A stretch of DNA of 64,000 nucleotides from Phycomyces blakesleeanus NRRL 1555(-) (taxonomy: Eukaryota > Mucoromycota > Mucoromycetes > Mucorales > Phycomycetaceae): NCBI RefSeq assembly GCF_001638985.1, contig NW_017265139.1, forward strand, positions 310,001 to 374,000. Reading direction: 5' to 3'. The position numbers and the translations under genes are program-made. Shown here piece by piece: positions 36,201 to 47,181 of this stretch (the first letter of the stretch is position 1; each line of letters begins with the position of its first letter). The notes below the pieces were generated by a model. That model ran no database searches and was not told where the DNA came from. It saw nothing but the letters and a program-made list of their open reading frames with translations.

Positions 36201-36554
36201 CTTGGACACCTTCGCCTAATCCGATTTCGTGGGTGTTCCCTACAACAGATCGCTGCATCTCTGCATTAGATGGAGTTTTCCAGTTGTTCTCGTGGGAAGA
36301 CTGTTGGTTTCCATAATCATGTTGAATCACATGGGCCTTTCTAACATCTGAACCTTGAGGGCTGTATAAGTAGACAAAAAAAAAAGTTAATACTCAAATA
36401 TATATTTAAATAAGTTGATTTTTATATAAAAATGTGTGCTTCTGTGGTCAACTTGCCTGTAAACTTCATCATCAGCTCTCAAATCAGCTTCATTAAGTTG
36501 TCTTCCAGGTGATCCTCGACTATTACTCCTCTTTTTATAATTATCAAGAGGCAT
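30229..36554 (-). CDS. Giant low-complexity protein with Gly/Ala segments and C-terminal duplicated motif
   Basis: Three exons (36554-36457, 36361-35781, 35717-30229) give 2055 aa with phase kept. The first intron has a GC donor (AG|GCAAGT). The protein is Ser/Asn/Asp/Lys/Gly-rich, mostly disordered, with no known catalytic domain. Short alanine/glycine segments recur: GAGAAIGAAIGSVF, SVGATIGAAIRSALG, ASATVGAAIGARAASL, SSIGKTLGAVVAGAGTA. They look like amphipathic or membrane-touching helices of one repeated type. A block of tandem 9-10-residue units LxTD(R/H)KxEG lies at about 31265-31440. Near the C-terminus the motif GxGxGxW-x-N-x3-NPLT-x-KKH occurs twice. I recognise no named family. The make-up suggests a cytoplasmic structural or septal-plug-like scaffold, but that is only a guess. 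Confidence 0.8.
31265..31440 (-). repeat. Tandem approx. 30-bp repeats coding L(L/I)TD(R/H)K(K/E)EG units
   Basis: Six to seven imperfect copies of a 27-30-bp unit (GATCAGTGAGAAGACCTTC-like on the + strand) within the giant-protein gene. They code alternating GLLTDRKKEG and GLITDHKEEG units with high charge. Confidence 0.85.
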
Positions 36555-37199
36555 AGGTAAATAATAAATGGGGTTTTGGTTGAATAGTTTAGTTTGTAAA
36601 AGTATATGTACAGATAAAAGACGAGAGTTAAAGAGAGAGGAAATAAAAGCTCGTCTTTTGTAAAAGATGTGAAGAATCTTTCGTTAATGCTATGAGCATA
36701 ATTGCCTTATGCTATGTGATAATAATGAGATAATACTATGAGCTCCTTGAGAGCTGACAGGTCCAATATATGCGAATACATTTATGCAGACATTTTATTT
36801 GGATCAAACTGAATCATATGCTTGCTGACAAAATCTGTCTCTAAATAAGTCACTTTGGCTTAAAAAGCCTACCAATCTAAGTTGCATTATTAATTATTAT
36901 TATTATTATTATTATTGTTATTATTGTTAAAAAAAATGACTTTGGAAAGTGCTGACAGGTCATAAATAAATAGTAGACTAATTAGACCAGTGTCAGATTT
37001 AACTCTATTCATGATTTCAAGATTTCAAAAGGTGTAGAAACGGGACTTCAAATAGAGAACGCTGACTAAAAGAGATGAATTTCTTTTTAGAGTGGAGTGA
37101 GTGGGAAAAAGAAGCCAAAAATAAGCCAAACGATTGTTATTTCTCTCGACCCCTCCCCCTTTATTTTGCTTTACATTATTATTTTAAATTAAAAATACT
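36555..37199. other. Divergent promoter region between the giant gene and PEX5
   Basis: 645 bp between two divergent starts. It contains an ATT trinucleotide run (about 36890-36920) and a CT-rich block just before the PEX5 start. No coding potential. Confidence 0.4.
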
Positions 37200-39277
37200 A
37201 TGTCGTTCTCAAATATGGCCGGTGGTGCTGATTGTTCGGCTGGATCTAATCCCATGGCACAGATGCTTAAGCAATTCAATCAGGATCGGTCATTACAGAG
37301 AGTAAGCTTCCCCGCAACATTGGCCCTTGACTGACTTGTAAACATAGGATCGTTTTGGTGTACCAGCCCAAGGAGGTTCCGGGTCGTCTTCGGTAAGTAT
37401 ATCTGAAACAATATGATTGCAATTAACCAATGTTAAAGATGCGCACAATGAGACAAGCTCCAATGACAGCATCAGGGGATGGCATGGTCGACGAGTTCTT
37501 TGGTCAGGAACAGCAGCAACACAGACCGGCTGGACCGAATGTGGCTGGGCAAATAGGAAACAACTTTCAGTTTTCTGAACTCTCTAGAGAACTTGAAAGT
37601 ATTCGCCAACAAGATCAAGGAGGATGGGCAAACGAATTTGGTATGCACAGTAACGGACCTAAAATCTGGGAGGTCACTGCAGACCAGGAGGCTGCAATGG
37701 AGAAAGCATTTGAAGAGAGTATGGCCCGTGCAGGACCTAGTCAAGATATCTCAGGTAAGGACCCACAAACACATACATCCACGCACAGATAATATGAGTA
37801 TATAAGCTGTCATTTCTCTCATTTAACATGTGCCCGATGTTCCAGTCTGGAGAAACGAGTTTATGAATCACCCTGAAGTGAGCCAAATGAACCCTCAACA
37901 GCTCTCTGAATTTGAGCATGCTTTTCAAAAACACTTTGATTGGGCTGGTGAATTTGACATGCATTCTTCCAAGGGAAAGGGGCGGATTGTTGAGCTGGAT
38001 AACAATGCCAGTTGGGAGGACCAGTTTGCAGCATTTGACAAAGCCGAGACTGAGGAGGAGATGGCAAGAAAGATTGAAGAGGCTGCTGCGGCACAGGACC
38101 CGGCCATGTTTGATCAGTTTGAGTCTGTCTGGCAGGACATTAGAGACCAGATGACTGGCAAGGGAGAGTTTGGTGATGATAATAGTTGGGAAGATGAGTT
38201 TGGACAGTTCAACAGCAATGGTCCAGTGTACAAACCTGATCTGGGTGATTATGTATTCGAGATCGACAATCCCTTCCTTACACACCCTGATCCTCTCTCG
38301 GAAGCAATTCGCCTGCATGATCAAGGACAGAGCCTGAGTGAGACTGCACTGGCCTTTGAAGCAGCTGTTCAACGAGATCCATCCAATTCAGATGCCTGGA
38401 TGAGACTCGGTATGATCCAAGCTCAGAATGAAAAGGAAGAGCCTGCGATTCGCGCTCTTGAGAAGGCAGTTGAAGTAGATCCTGGAAATCTATCTGCACT
38501 CATGTCTCTGGCTGTAAGCTACACTAACGAATCTTACGACCATGCATCCTATCAGACCCTTGAGCGCTGGATCACAGAGAGATACCCAGAGATTGGTGGT
38601 GCATCTCTACCAGCGCCCGCTAGTCCTTTTGAACTCCACGCGAGAGTTACTGATATGTTCCTTTCAGCTGCAAGACAAGCTCCTGATGGCCAACAGATGG
38701 ATCCAGATGTCCAGGTTGGTCTGGGAGTCTTGTTTTATGGCAGTGGGGATTTGGAAAAGGCAGTAGACTGTTTTGTGGCTGCTCTCAAAGGAAGACCTAA
38801 TGTAAGTGGCAAGACAATAATAACAACAAAAATAATAGACAATTATTGACCAATAAATACAGGATTATTTGTTGTGGAATCGCTTGGGTGCTACTCTTGC
38901 CAACAATGGCCGCTCAGAAGAAGCTATTGATGCATATCATAGAGCGCTTGAACTACGCCCTTCATTTGTTCGCGCACGTTATAATCTTGGCGTGAGCTGT
39001 ATTAATATCGGTTGCTACAAGGAAGCTGCCGAACATCTGTTGACTGGTCTGTCGATGCACAAACGTGGACCACACGATGCAGAGGAAGGTGTAAATGTTT
39101 CTAGTAATTTATGGGAAATGTTGCGCAAAACATTTGTGATGATGGTAATATTTTGATATGTTACAAAAAAATAGTCCGCTAAAACTCAACCTTTTTGTCT
39201 AGGATCGCAAAGACCTCGCAGACAAAGCAGTGGCCGGTTCAAATATCCAGCAGTTTAGAAATGAATTTGAGTTTTAA
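37200..39277 (+). CDS. PEX5: Peroxisomal targeting signal 1 receptor Pex5
   Basis: Six exons (37200-37301, 37348-37392, 37439-37754, 37846-38801, 38863-39144, 39203-39277) keep phase and give 591 aa. The N-terminus has the conserved cysteine (GGADCSAGSNP), the known mono-ubiquitination site for receptor recycling. Pentapeptide WxxxF motifs follow (WANEF, WRNEF, WAGEF, WEDQF, WEDEF), which bind Pex14/Pex13. From about residue 300 come the TPR repeats (GQSLSETALAFEAAVQRDP, DAWMRLGMIQAQNEKE, AIRALEKAVEVDPGN, LWNRLGATLANNGRSEEAID, AYHRALELRPSFVRARYNLG), which bind C-terminal PTS1 tripeptides. It shuttles between cytosol and peroxisome membrane. The start is chosen because it puts the cysteine at residue 12, close to the family position. 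Confidence 0.95.
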
Positions 39278-39342
39278 TAAGATTTTTTTTTGTTATGATA
39301 TTTATGTATATGTTTAATGGCTTTTGTGCTGGTTTAAGTCTA

Positions 39343-40217
39343 CTAGATTAAGTCTGCTTGACCGAATGCTTTAGCAATTATAGTTATGATCGTGTTAAGT
39401 CTAACCAGATTGTCGTCTTGCTCTGTTTTGGTGTTACGGATCTCTATTGATTTACGAGAGAGTTCTCTGAGTAGGGATGTGCTATCGGCACACATGACGG
39501 GATCCAGGTAGACAAGGAGCGTAAAGATCCATATAGACTTTGGATATATTCAACAAAAAAGTATTCAAATTACCGTGCTTACCTCTTTTTCGGTCATGTC
39601 GGTAAGCCATTCTTTAAAGTAGGACAATAACCTAAGAATAAGGCGCTGTGACATATGCTCTACGCAACTCAACTGGACAATAGATGGTACACCCGTATAG
39701 CAAAATGTGTACCACTCGTTCTTGTTAGACATTGGTATAGGCGGTGCCTTTTGTGGTGGTTTGCAGCTTTGTTTTGACTAAAGAAAAAAAAAGCAAAACA
39801 AATCAAAAGAAAAATTATTTTCTATTGTTATCGCTATCACTACTTATATTTGAAAGCCTTGCCTGCTGAAAAGACTTGAAGGATCGTCCAAAGCTGTCTT
39901 GCCATTCTTTGGACGGCAAGAGGTGGCTAGGGGTAGTTACTGTATCAAAAGAAAAGCTGTATTTCGATGGGAGACTAATATTCTGAGGGTGTTTTGGATG
40001 AGGCGCAACTACTGTCTGGGCACACCGACTAGCTTGTTGCCTGTTGAACAGTATAAGAATCTTGCGTGATTAAACATGTTACACACCTCACATGGAGTAG
40101 GTAATCTTCTCCATTTGCCGGGATTCCATTCACAAGAGTTGCTCTCGACTTTGTGATCGGCATTGCCTGACGTGTGTTGTCATTAAGTTCATCCTGTGGT
40201 TGGAAGCTTTGTCTCAT
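39343..40217 (-). CDS. GEMIN2: SMN-complex protein Gemin2 (SIP1)
   Basis: Four exons (40217-40087, 40040-39863, 39777-39583, 39537-39343) give 232 aa. The N-terminal part reads QAMPITKSRATLVNGIPANG EDYLLHVRRQ, matching the Gemin2 region that carries the E-[DE]-Y-L-x-x-V-R motif. The C-terminal part (SIWIFTLLVYLDPVMCADST, SLLRELSRKS, IEIRNTK, LVRLNTIITIIAKAFGQADL) matches the Gemin2 helical C-terminus that wraps Sm proteins. Gemin2 helps assemble the Sm ring on spliceosomal snRNAs in the cytoplasm. Intron 2 has a GC donor (CAG|GCAAGG); no GT donor nearby keeps the frame. The 65-bp gap to the PEX5 stop means the two genes converge almost tail to tail. Shorter than the animal protein (about 280 aa). 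Confidence 0.82.
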
Positions 40218-40425
40218 TGTAGACGCGACTATTCGGCGTGCATTCTACCGTTTCCTTTTTTGCTTCTTATTATTATTTTTTACTGGCCGACACGTGATGG
40301 TGCACCAAATTATGTGGGTGTGTGACCCAAGGGGAAGTCCTGTATTTTCTGTTTATATTGTTCGTGGTTTGAGTTGGCGCTTCTGATGCCTCTTCCTCTC
40401 TCTTCTTTCTGAATAAAGAGCAGTT
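40218..40425. promoter_or_regulatory. Bidirectional promoter between GEMIN2 and CWH43
   Basis: Only 208 bp separate two divergent ATGs. It contains CT-rich tracts on both sides and a CACGTG core (about 40292). Both transcripts must start within this interval. Confidence 0.55.
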
Positions 40426-43400
40426 ATGGCTGAATTTTCGGCTAGTACTAGTCCACCCCCAACTACTACGGTCAAAGTAATTCTAACACATATCCTATTC
40501 ATACACAGCAATTAACTCGCGTTTAATGCACAGTTGGCTGCCAAATATGTCTCTTACGCACACACCCTTTTTGCCTACAGTAAGCAAAATAACAGCAATC
40601 ATAACCCTAGTGAAAGACAAAATAACAATAGCGATTTTTCTAATTTATATAATATCTAACTTATTTGTGTGTGTAAATAGGCGCCTTCTTTATAGCTTTG
40701 GCTGTAGGTTGCTATACACATTACTACAAGATTGTTCAAAACGAACACTTTGGTTATCCTCAGGTAAATGAAAATAAGAAACTGTAAAAATAGTATATAT
40801 ATATATAAACCCTTGACTGGCTGCGCTTCCAGGGTAATCATTTCAGGCCTTCTTTTATGTCCTGACTTTGTATATTACATATTTGGCAGGAATGGTTTCC
40901 TAGTGTGAGTGCGACAACGGGTGATCGTTATCCGGCCCGTGCGATCTTTCAAATATTCATTGCTTTGACTTCCGGTCCTCGGTTTGCCCTGGTCTTCCTG
41001 TGGTACATTTTTACTACCCGCTCAGTAAGAACAAGCACAGAAGGCTTTGGCAAGTTCTTGTTGGCAGTCGGTATCATTAGAACCGTGGCCTGTGGCGGTT
41101 GGGTTTATATTACTTCTACCGACGATCACCTCACACACGACGTCACTATGATCCTCTACCTACTTCTCACTCTTCCATGGCAACTTGGTGTGCTCAAGAC
41201 AAGTACTCGTAACCCTACTGCCCTCAAATGGCGTCGTTGGTTGACATTTGCATTCTTTGCGACCATACCCCCAATGATCTATTTCTTCCTCCAGCACAAG
41301 GTTCACAAGATTCCCGGAGGTAAGTGCAAACAAAAAACTACGATGTATTTATACTTACTTGAATACCACAGCATATACAACATACGCCTTTTTTGAGTGG
41401 TCTCTTATTATCTATGATGTCGCCTTTGATGCCGTGTCAGCAATTGATTTCCAGAACTTTGAGCTATCCATTGTAGATCTCACAGGAAAGGCAGCCCCTG
41501 TACGCAAGGAAGGGTATGCATTTAGAGAACATGTCTAGCGTGTCTAGTTTCACTATAATTGTTTAATATATATATTTCTTACATATGGTGCCATATATTC
41601 CAGAGTGTCTTCCAAGTTTGCAAAAAAAGAAAGGTGTGTAGAGTACATAGTGACAATAGCCAGAAGTTGAAACTCATCTGGGCTTTGTGTGTGTGTGTGT
41701 ATGTGTGTGTGCGTGTGTGTGATTTTGAACTATTCGACGTAATTGCTTCCTTAGTATTCCTCAAATTCTCCCTAATATCCGTACTTTGAGTAATCTCAAG
41801 AGTATTATCTCAGAAGTATACCTTGGTAAATATAATATAACGTCTTGATAATATAAAAACACAAGTATGTCCTAATCCCTTGTGTGTGTGTGTGTGTGTA
41901 CGCGCGCGGGATTATAGCATTTGTGTTCTGGTCCATGTTGACCTCTCTTGCTCTCCTGATTTGGTATTTCCCCCTCTGGCATATGGGAATCTCAGGTTAC
42001 GAAGCCTTTTTATTCATCACCCTCACACCTGTTGTTCTTGGAATCCGCCCCCTTCGTGAACTGGTGTTTAACTACCGTGGTGTATTCCATGCATTATCTC
42101 TTATCGGTGTTGCTTCATTCTGGGCTGTTGATCCCGCTTTGCGTTTGATTTTGACTGCCTCAGGATTGGGCATCAGTCTGACTACCTGGTCCGCTACCTG
42201 GATTGAGCTGCGTAACCAGAATGGAACTTTGGAAAGATCAGTGCTCTTGTGGGGTGTTGGATTACTGGTACACAATGTAGTAAAAATGGCCTGGTGGACA
42301 GAGAACCCTATTTGGCCCATCATGAATGAAGCAAATGGCGGTTATAATGTTACCGGTATCGTCCTTGGTCTTATCGCTGCATTTTTTACCACAAATTCTG
42401 TAAATGAAACCCGTGGAATTAGCGCCCCACCAGCTGTTATTAAGGGGTGGTACTTTGCCTCGGCTGGATTTGGAGCTGTTCTTTTCGCCCTCCACTCAAT
42501 GTATACAGATTCTTCTGCCATTATGCGTTGGTCTGTTGGTGGTTACCCTAGTTACGGTCCGGAACCAGTACCCTGGGGTGTTGTCACAATTGCTTCCCTT
42601 GCACTCGGTCTTTGGTTATCTACTTCCAATCGCTATATGACTAGTATGTGGTGGTATATAATTGGCTGTGTCGGTTGCGCTACATTCTATGCTTTCCAGG
42701 GCTGGCCAGCATATTATGGTGGTCTTCTCCAAGGTCTTTATTTAATGAGTGTTATGCCATCTCTTGTACGCGGAATCACTGTCCATCCTCCTTTCAAGAC
42801 CTTGTTTACTTCTTTCTTTATTTATAACCTGCTATGCCTTGCACATGTGTGGGTGGTTGCCTACGCATTTGTTCCAGGGGGTGTTTATCTTCGCGAACGT
42901 TCTGACTTGGTTTTGGCCGCTACTATGATCCTTGTTGGTCTTGGTGTATTCCATTCCAACCAGCATAACGCACTTGATCCCACTTACAGAAAGTCTACAC
43001 AGTTCCACTTCCTCAAGCATACCCGTTCTCTTCTTCGTCTCTCTCTCGTTAGTGTTGTACTTGTGTCGATATTGGTTGCCACCAACCGCTTTATTCGCGC
43101 TGCCGTTCCTGCACCTTTCACAACTTCCCAAAAATCTTTTACTGCCGGTATTTGGACTATTCATTTTGCTTTGGACAATGATATGTGGGCCAGTGAGATG
43201 AGAATGAGAGATGCTATTCGTGATTTGGAGCTGGATGTCGTTGGTCTTTTGGAGTCAGATACTATGCGTATTATTATGGGTAACCGTGATTGGGCCCAGT
43301 ACATTGCAGAAGACCTTGGTTACTATATTGACTACGTAAGTATTTTGGCTGTGTTTGGATGGAGGATAGGTTAGTTGGTATATTCTTTGGACATAGTTTC

Positions 43401-44045
43401 TCATATACGTATGATATGTGCTTGTGTGTGTAGGGACCGTCCACCATGGAGCACACCTGGGGTTGTCTGATGCTTTCCAAGTTCCCAATCCTCCGCTCTT
43501 CCCATCATCTTTTGCCTTCTCCAGTGGGTGAATTGGCTTGTGCTATTCATGCTACGCTGGATGTGTATGGTCAACCCGTTGATTTCATTGTCAGTCACAA
43601 TGGACAAGAAGAAGACCCCGAGGACAGACGTTTGCAAACCACAGAACTCGCACGGATCATGCGCACCAGTCCTAACCCATTCGTGTTCCTTGGTTATGTC
43701 GTCACTAAACCCCAGCAGCCACTCTATCACCTCTTGTTTGATGGTGGTGACATGAATGACATTGATCCCACAGATTGGGACCGCTGGTGCCAATACATTG
43801 GTTATCGCGGTCTTCGTCGTGTAGGTTATGCGCGCATCAGTCACGGACACATCACCGACACAGAGATCCAGTCTGGTAAATTCCAGATTGTAGATAATCC
43901 AAAGGATTACTGGAAGGCTTCTTATGAACGTCTGGACGAGTCTACTATTGTACCAGAATTGCGCTACCCAAGTATTTTCCGTGGCAATGGCATTCGTGGA
44001 CATCGATTCCACGTGTTTGATGAGCCTCGTTACTTTGTTCACTAG
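40426..44045 (+). CDS. CWH43: Cwh43: GPI-anchor lipid remodelling protein (PGAP2-like + PGAP2IP-like)
   Basis: Nine exons (40426-40476, 40534-40579, 40681-40763, 40890-41319, 41372-41513, 41604-41633, 41755-41825, 41918-43335, 43434-44045) keep phase and give 960 aa, very close to the yeast protein. Residues 1-270 form the Frag1/DRAM/PGAP2-like multipass part (GDRYPARAIFQIFIALTSGP R, LVFLWYIFTTRS). A multipass middle follows (VFWSMLTSLALLIWYFPLWH M, GISGYEAFLFITLTP). The C-terminus is an endonuclease/exonuclease/phosphatase-fold domain (LLESDTMRIIMGNRDWAQYI, FIVSHNGQEEDPEDRRLQ). Cwh43 replaces diacylglycerol of GPI anchors with ceramide in the ER and so supports cell-wall integrity. Two very short exons (30 and 71 nt) were placed by phase; they restore the conserved SEVYL-AFVFWSMLTS join. 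Introns near 41690 and 41890 carry (TG)n runs. Confidence 0.93.
41881..41900 (+). repeat. TG dinucleotide run in a CWH43 intron
   Basis: Uninterrupted TG repeats lie just before the acceptor of the long CWH43 exon. A second TG-rich run lies at about 41690-41720 in the preceding intron. Confidence 0.9.
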
Positions 44046-44184
44046 AATCCATATTTCACATCCACTTTAGATGCTTTCGTTCGTTCGTTCGTTCTTTCTT
44101 TCCTTCTTTCTTTAATCTTCTTATTCTATTATATTCTTTATTTCTATTTTTATTTTCCTCGTCTCCTTTTACGTTTTCTATACT

Positions 44185-45751
44185 ATGGTAGAACCACCAG
44201 TAACTCATTATACATTTGCTTTGCACCCACGCAATCGGGCAATTGTGAATATTCTTAATAAAAATACGGGGAAACTCTGTTTTATAAAAGTCAGACATCG
44301 TATTGAGGATTTATATGCAATAAGTCTTATTTGTGCAGGTCTCTTACTCTCTTTCTCTTGCTATTTATTTTCATTTTATATCTTAAAAACATCGAGCGTT
44401 TATTGTTAATTGTTTTATATAGATACCTTTAAGATCAAGTCCGAAACACAACTGCAGAATCCATCTGTCCGTAAAAGACCATTGACTATTCATGGAAATA
44501 TTGATAAAGAAGTAGTTGTCAGGGATTCATCTCGTCTAGGGTTCGAATGGCAGTTTGAATGGGAAAATACCAAGTTTTGCTGGTATATGGCAGATACCGT
44601 AAACACTGTTGCAACAAACACCTCAATAACACTTAATTTTTCTTAATAGGGTGCGTGAAAATAGAATGAGCAAATCATTGGAGTGTCGAGTAGTACATCA
44701 GACAGGTGAAGCAAACAGCTAAATAAGCATTAGTACTATAAATTGCTGAGCAAGAGATAACAGAGAAAAAAAAAGTTATCTTTAACTCAAACTGGGCTTT
44801 GTTATTTTTATTCTAGGCTCGATTCTTGTGGCACACTATCTTCCGCGTGAGCTTAAGAATGAGTATTTTGGGCTACTTTCTATTCTTAACCAAAATATAC
44901 GACACTGTGGACTATGGGATTATCCTGAACTTGAACACGTTCTTGTCATGTCTCTTTTAACCATCCTGGATAAATCAAATGACAGTAGATGGAAGAAAGA
45001 CCCTATTGGAAAAGCGGACGATTGGATGATGGATCATAACGGGCAAACTAGTCTGAACAAGCCAATAAGTGAAAAGGATAAGCGCAAAAAGATGAAGGTA
45101 GCAAAGGAGAACGAAGGTCTCTTGAAAGCAATGTTAAAAAAGGATCTCATTCGATCCAACTCTCAGTTTGAAAAAAATGCCGCAAAGTACCCCACAGACG
45201 CTTTTGGAAATTTGACCGATCGAGCAAGAGCTGCTACCAGCACTTCTATGCAGCTTGCTCCATTATCTCCTCGAAGTCGAGCAAGCTCGCTGTCATATAC
45301 CAATCGTATCACAGCAGAGTCGGAAGTTACTAGGGCACGGATAGGAAATGCCTTGGGGAACTTAAAGACAACAGATGCCACTGCCACACTTCCAACATTC
45401 CAGACCCCATACGAGTCTCACTCTCCAAATCTTCAAGCTCTCTTTCAGCCGCCACCATCACCAAGTGATTACTTTTCACAACGCCTTTCGTCTCGAGTAA
45501 ACATGCCTCTAAATGGAAATTTGTTACATCAACACCATGAGCGCTTACTACATACACCAGAACGCAGTCAGTCAACCAAATCTCATAACACATCGTCATC
45601 CCTGACCCATCGGCGGACGGCCTCTACAGACCACCATAGTCACCGAGTAGCACCAGGATATGTGGACGAAGCATCCCTGTCTCGTTTTGTACTGAATTCT
45701 ACAACGCAAAAAATTGATTCTGAAGCACTGTACAGAAACTCTCTGAAATAG
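44185..45751 (+). CDS. Tubby/LURP-like domain protein, hypothetical
   Basis: Four exons (44185-44338, 44423-44582, 44650-44705, 44817-45751) keep phase and give 434 aa. Residues 1-165 alternate beta-like segments with a pattern of fungal tubby-like/LURP barrels: RAIVNILNKNTGKLCFIKVR, then DSSRLGFEWQFEWENTKFCW V, SKSLECRVVHQTGSILVAHY LP and a predicted helix LEHVLVMSLLTILDKSND at the end of the barrel. The rest is basic then Ser/Thr/His-rich and probably disordered (ATSTSM, SRASSLSYT, HHERLLHTPERSQSTKS). Tubby/LURP folds often bind membrane phosphoinositides, but no residue here proves it. The family assignment is by pattern only; a lineage-specific protein is the alternative. Confidence 0.6.
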
Positions 45752-46703
45752 TACAATAACGAATTAAATGTAACAAAGAGAATAAATTTACTTTGTATTA
45801 TTATGTATTATGTATTATGTATTATGTATTATCTACTATCTACAAAATAAATGCTTGTTTAGAGGTGTATTTTATCAAATTATCAAATGGTCAAATGATT
45901 AAATGATCAAATTATAATGATAGGGTAATTAAAGTCACAGGACATTGAGCTGATGCCAGGGCCACTTCATACTACTACTTATCCTAAGGAAACGACATTT
46001 TCAGATGGGAGACACCGGTTTGATTTCACCAGACCACATATCGTTGCTTCTGCCTGGCATCAAATATTTGATTTTAAGTACGAAATAGTTATTTCAATAA
46101 AACTCAACCTGGAATTCAAAATTACACCTCCTATTGTATTGTGATAAGATCCAGATAATGTACATGTATACTTTTTGTGTTCTTTTCTACTGTGTATTTA
46201 TTGCTTTGATATCGTTTTGAAATAAACACGAGTTATTTACTAATGGTTATTTGGTCTTTTGCGTGTTTACGTTTGCAAGCAAAAGAAAGAACTTTCTCTT
46301 GTACCCTTGAGCAAAAAATGCACAAACCAGCTTAGAGTAACCTACAAATAGCCGTTATAGAAGCTTGTATTCCACCTTTAGATTTATTGGTACACCGATC
46401 AAAACCAAACCTTTCATTACTTCTTTACTTCTTTAATTATTTACTTCTTTGTTTTACTTTGCAAAGTAGTTTTGCACGGTCCTTTGATTTAATATTATTA
46501 GCTTCTACTCCTGATGTATAACAGTTACACAAGCACAGCAAAAAGAATATACAGCCATGTCACGTTTTCTCTGAGGTGAGTATGTAAGACTGACAAAAAG
46601 CGCAGTCCTAAACTTTAATCGCAGACGAAAAATTTTCTGTTACATATAGACCTCCTCCAACGCGCGTCATTTGTTTTCTCCTTGAGCAACAACAGTCCCG
46701 GTT
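45752..46703. other. Intergenic region
   Basis: It starts with AATAAA-containing 3' sequence of the tubby-like gene and an ATTATGT tandem run (about 45797-45830). An open stretch at 45953-46144 (63 codons) has no recognised feature. The rest is AT-rich. Confidence 0.4.
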
Positions 46704-47181
46704 TCATAGTGAGGCGTCTCTTGCGACCGTTGCAGGGAGATTCTTCCATGCTACAAGCATCGGAAAGTGAAAGTTGTTACTCGCCAGCTCAGTTAATTCT
46801 GAGAAGTCGTGGGGCATGGTCTCTTTTCATTTTTGGAAGGACTACTGTGTACATCGCATCGCCAATGTGGAATCATGATGCTGGGGGGAGGGAGGTCTAA
46901 CCTGTGGTGAGATATGCTGGCTCTTCACTGCTAACCTGACTGAACTCTTTAACGGCTGACGGTGAAGCTACTGGTAGTCGAATGAGCTGGACCTTATCAC
47001 CTAGTGGTAAGTTCTCTGGCGAGTTCGCACCCACATTACTCGGTGACGAGATGTGGGGCTGGATGAACGGGTGCTTTCCGTTGGTTTGCCACCATTCCAG
47101 CACCTCCTTCGCTACCAAGTCAGGTTTACGTCCTGAAGGAGATTGAGCCGCGTAATGCGGGGACAAAGAACTTGGTGTCAT
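46704..47181 (-). CDS. Small hypothetical protein, model uncertain
   Basis: The first exon (47181-46902) codes 93 residues rich in Pro/Ser with a helix-like patch PDLVAKEVLEWWQTNGKHPF and then GDKVQLIRLPVASPSAVKEF. A possible second exon (46798-46704) adds ELTELASNNFHFPMLV and ends in TGA, giving about 124 aa. The donor is a weak GTTAGA. Without splicing the frame simply stops at 46897. I recognise no family. Confidence 0.35.

Noticed and set aside
37737..38372. Open stretch of 211 codons on the minus strand
   Set aside because: It lies opposite the long PEX5 exon, has no motif, and PEX5 is certain.
43401..44042. Open stretch of 213 codons on the minus strand
   Set aside because: It lies opposite the last CWH43 exon and has no recognisable features.
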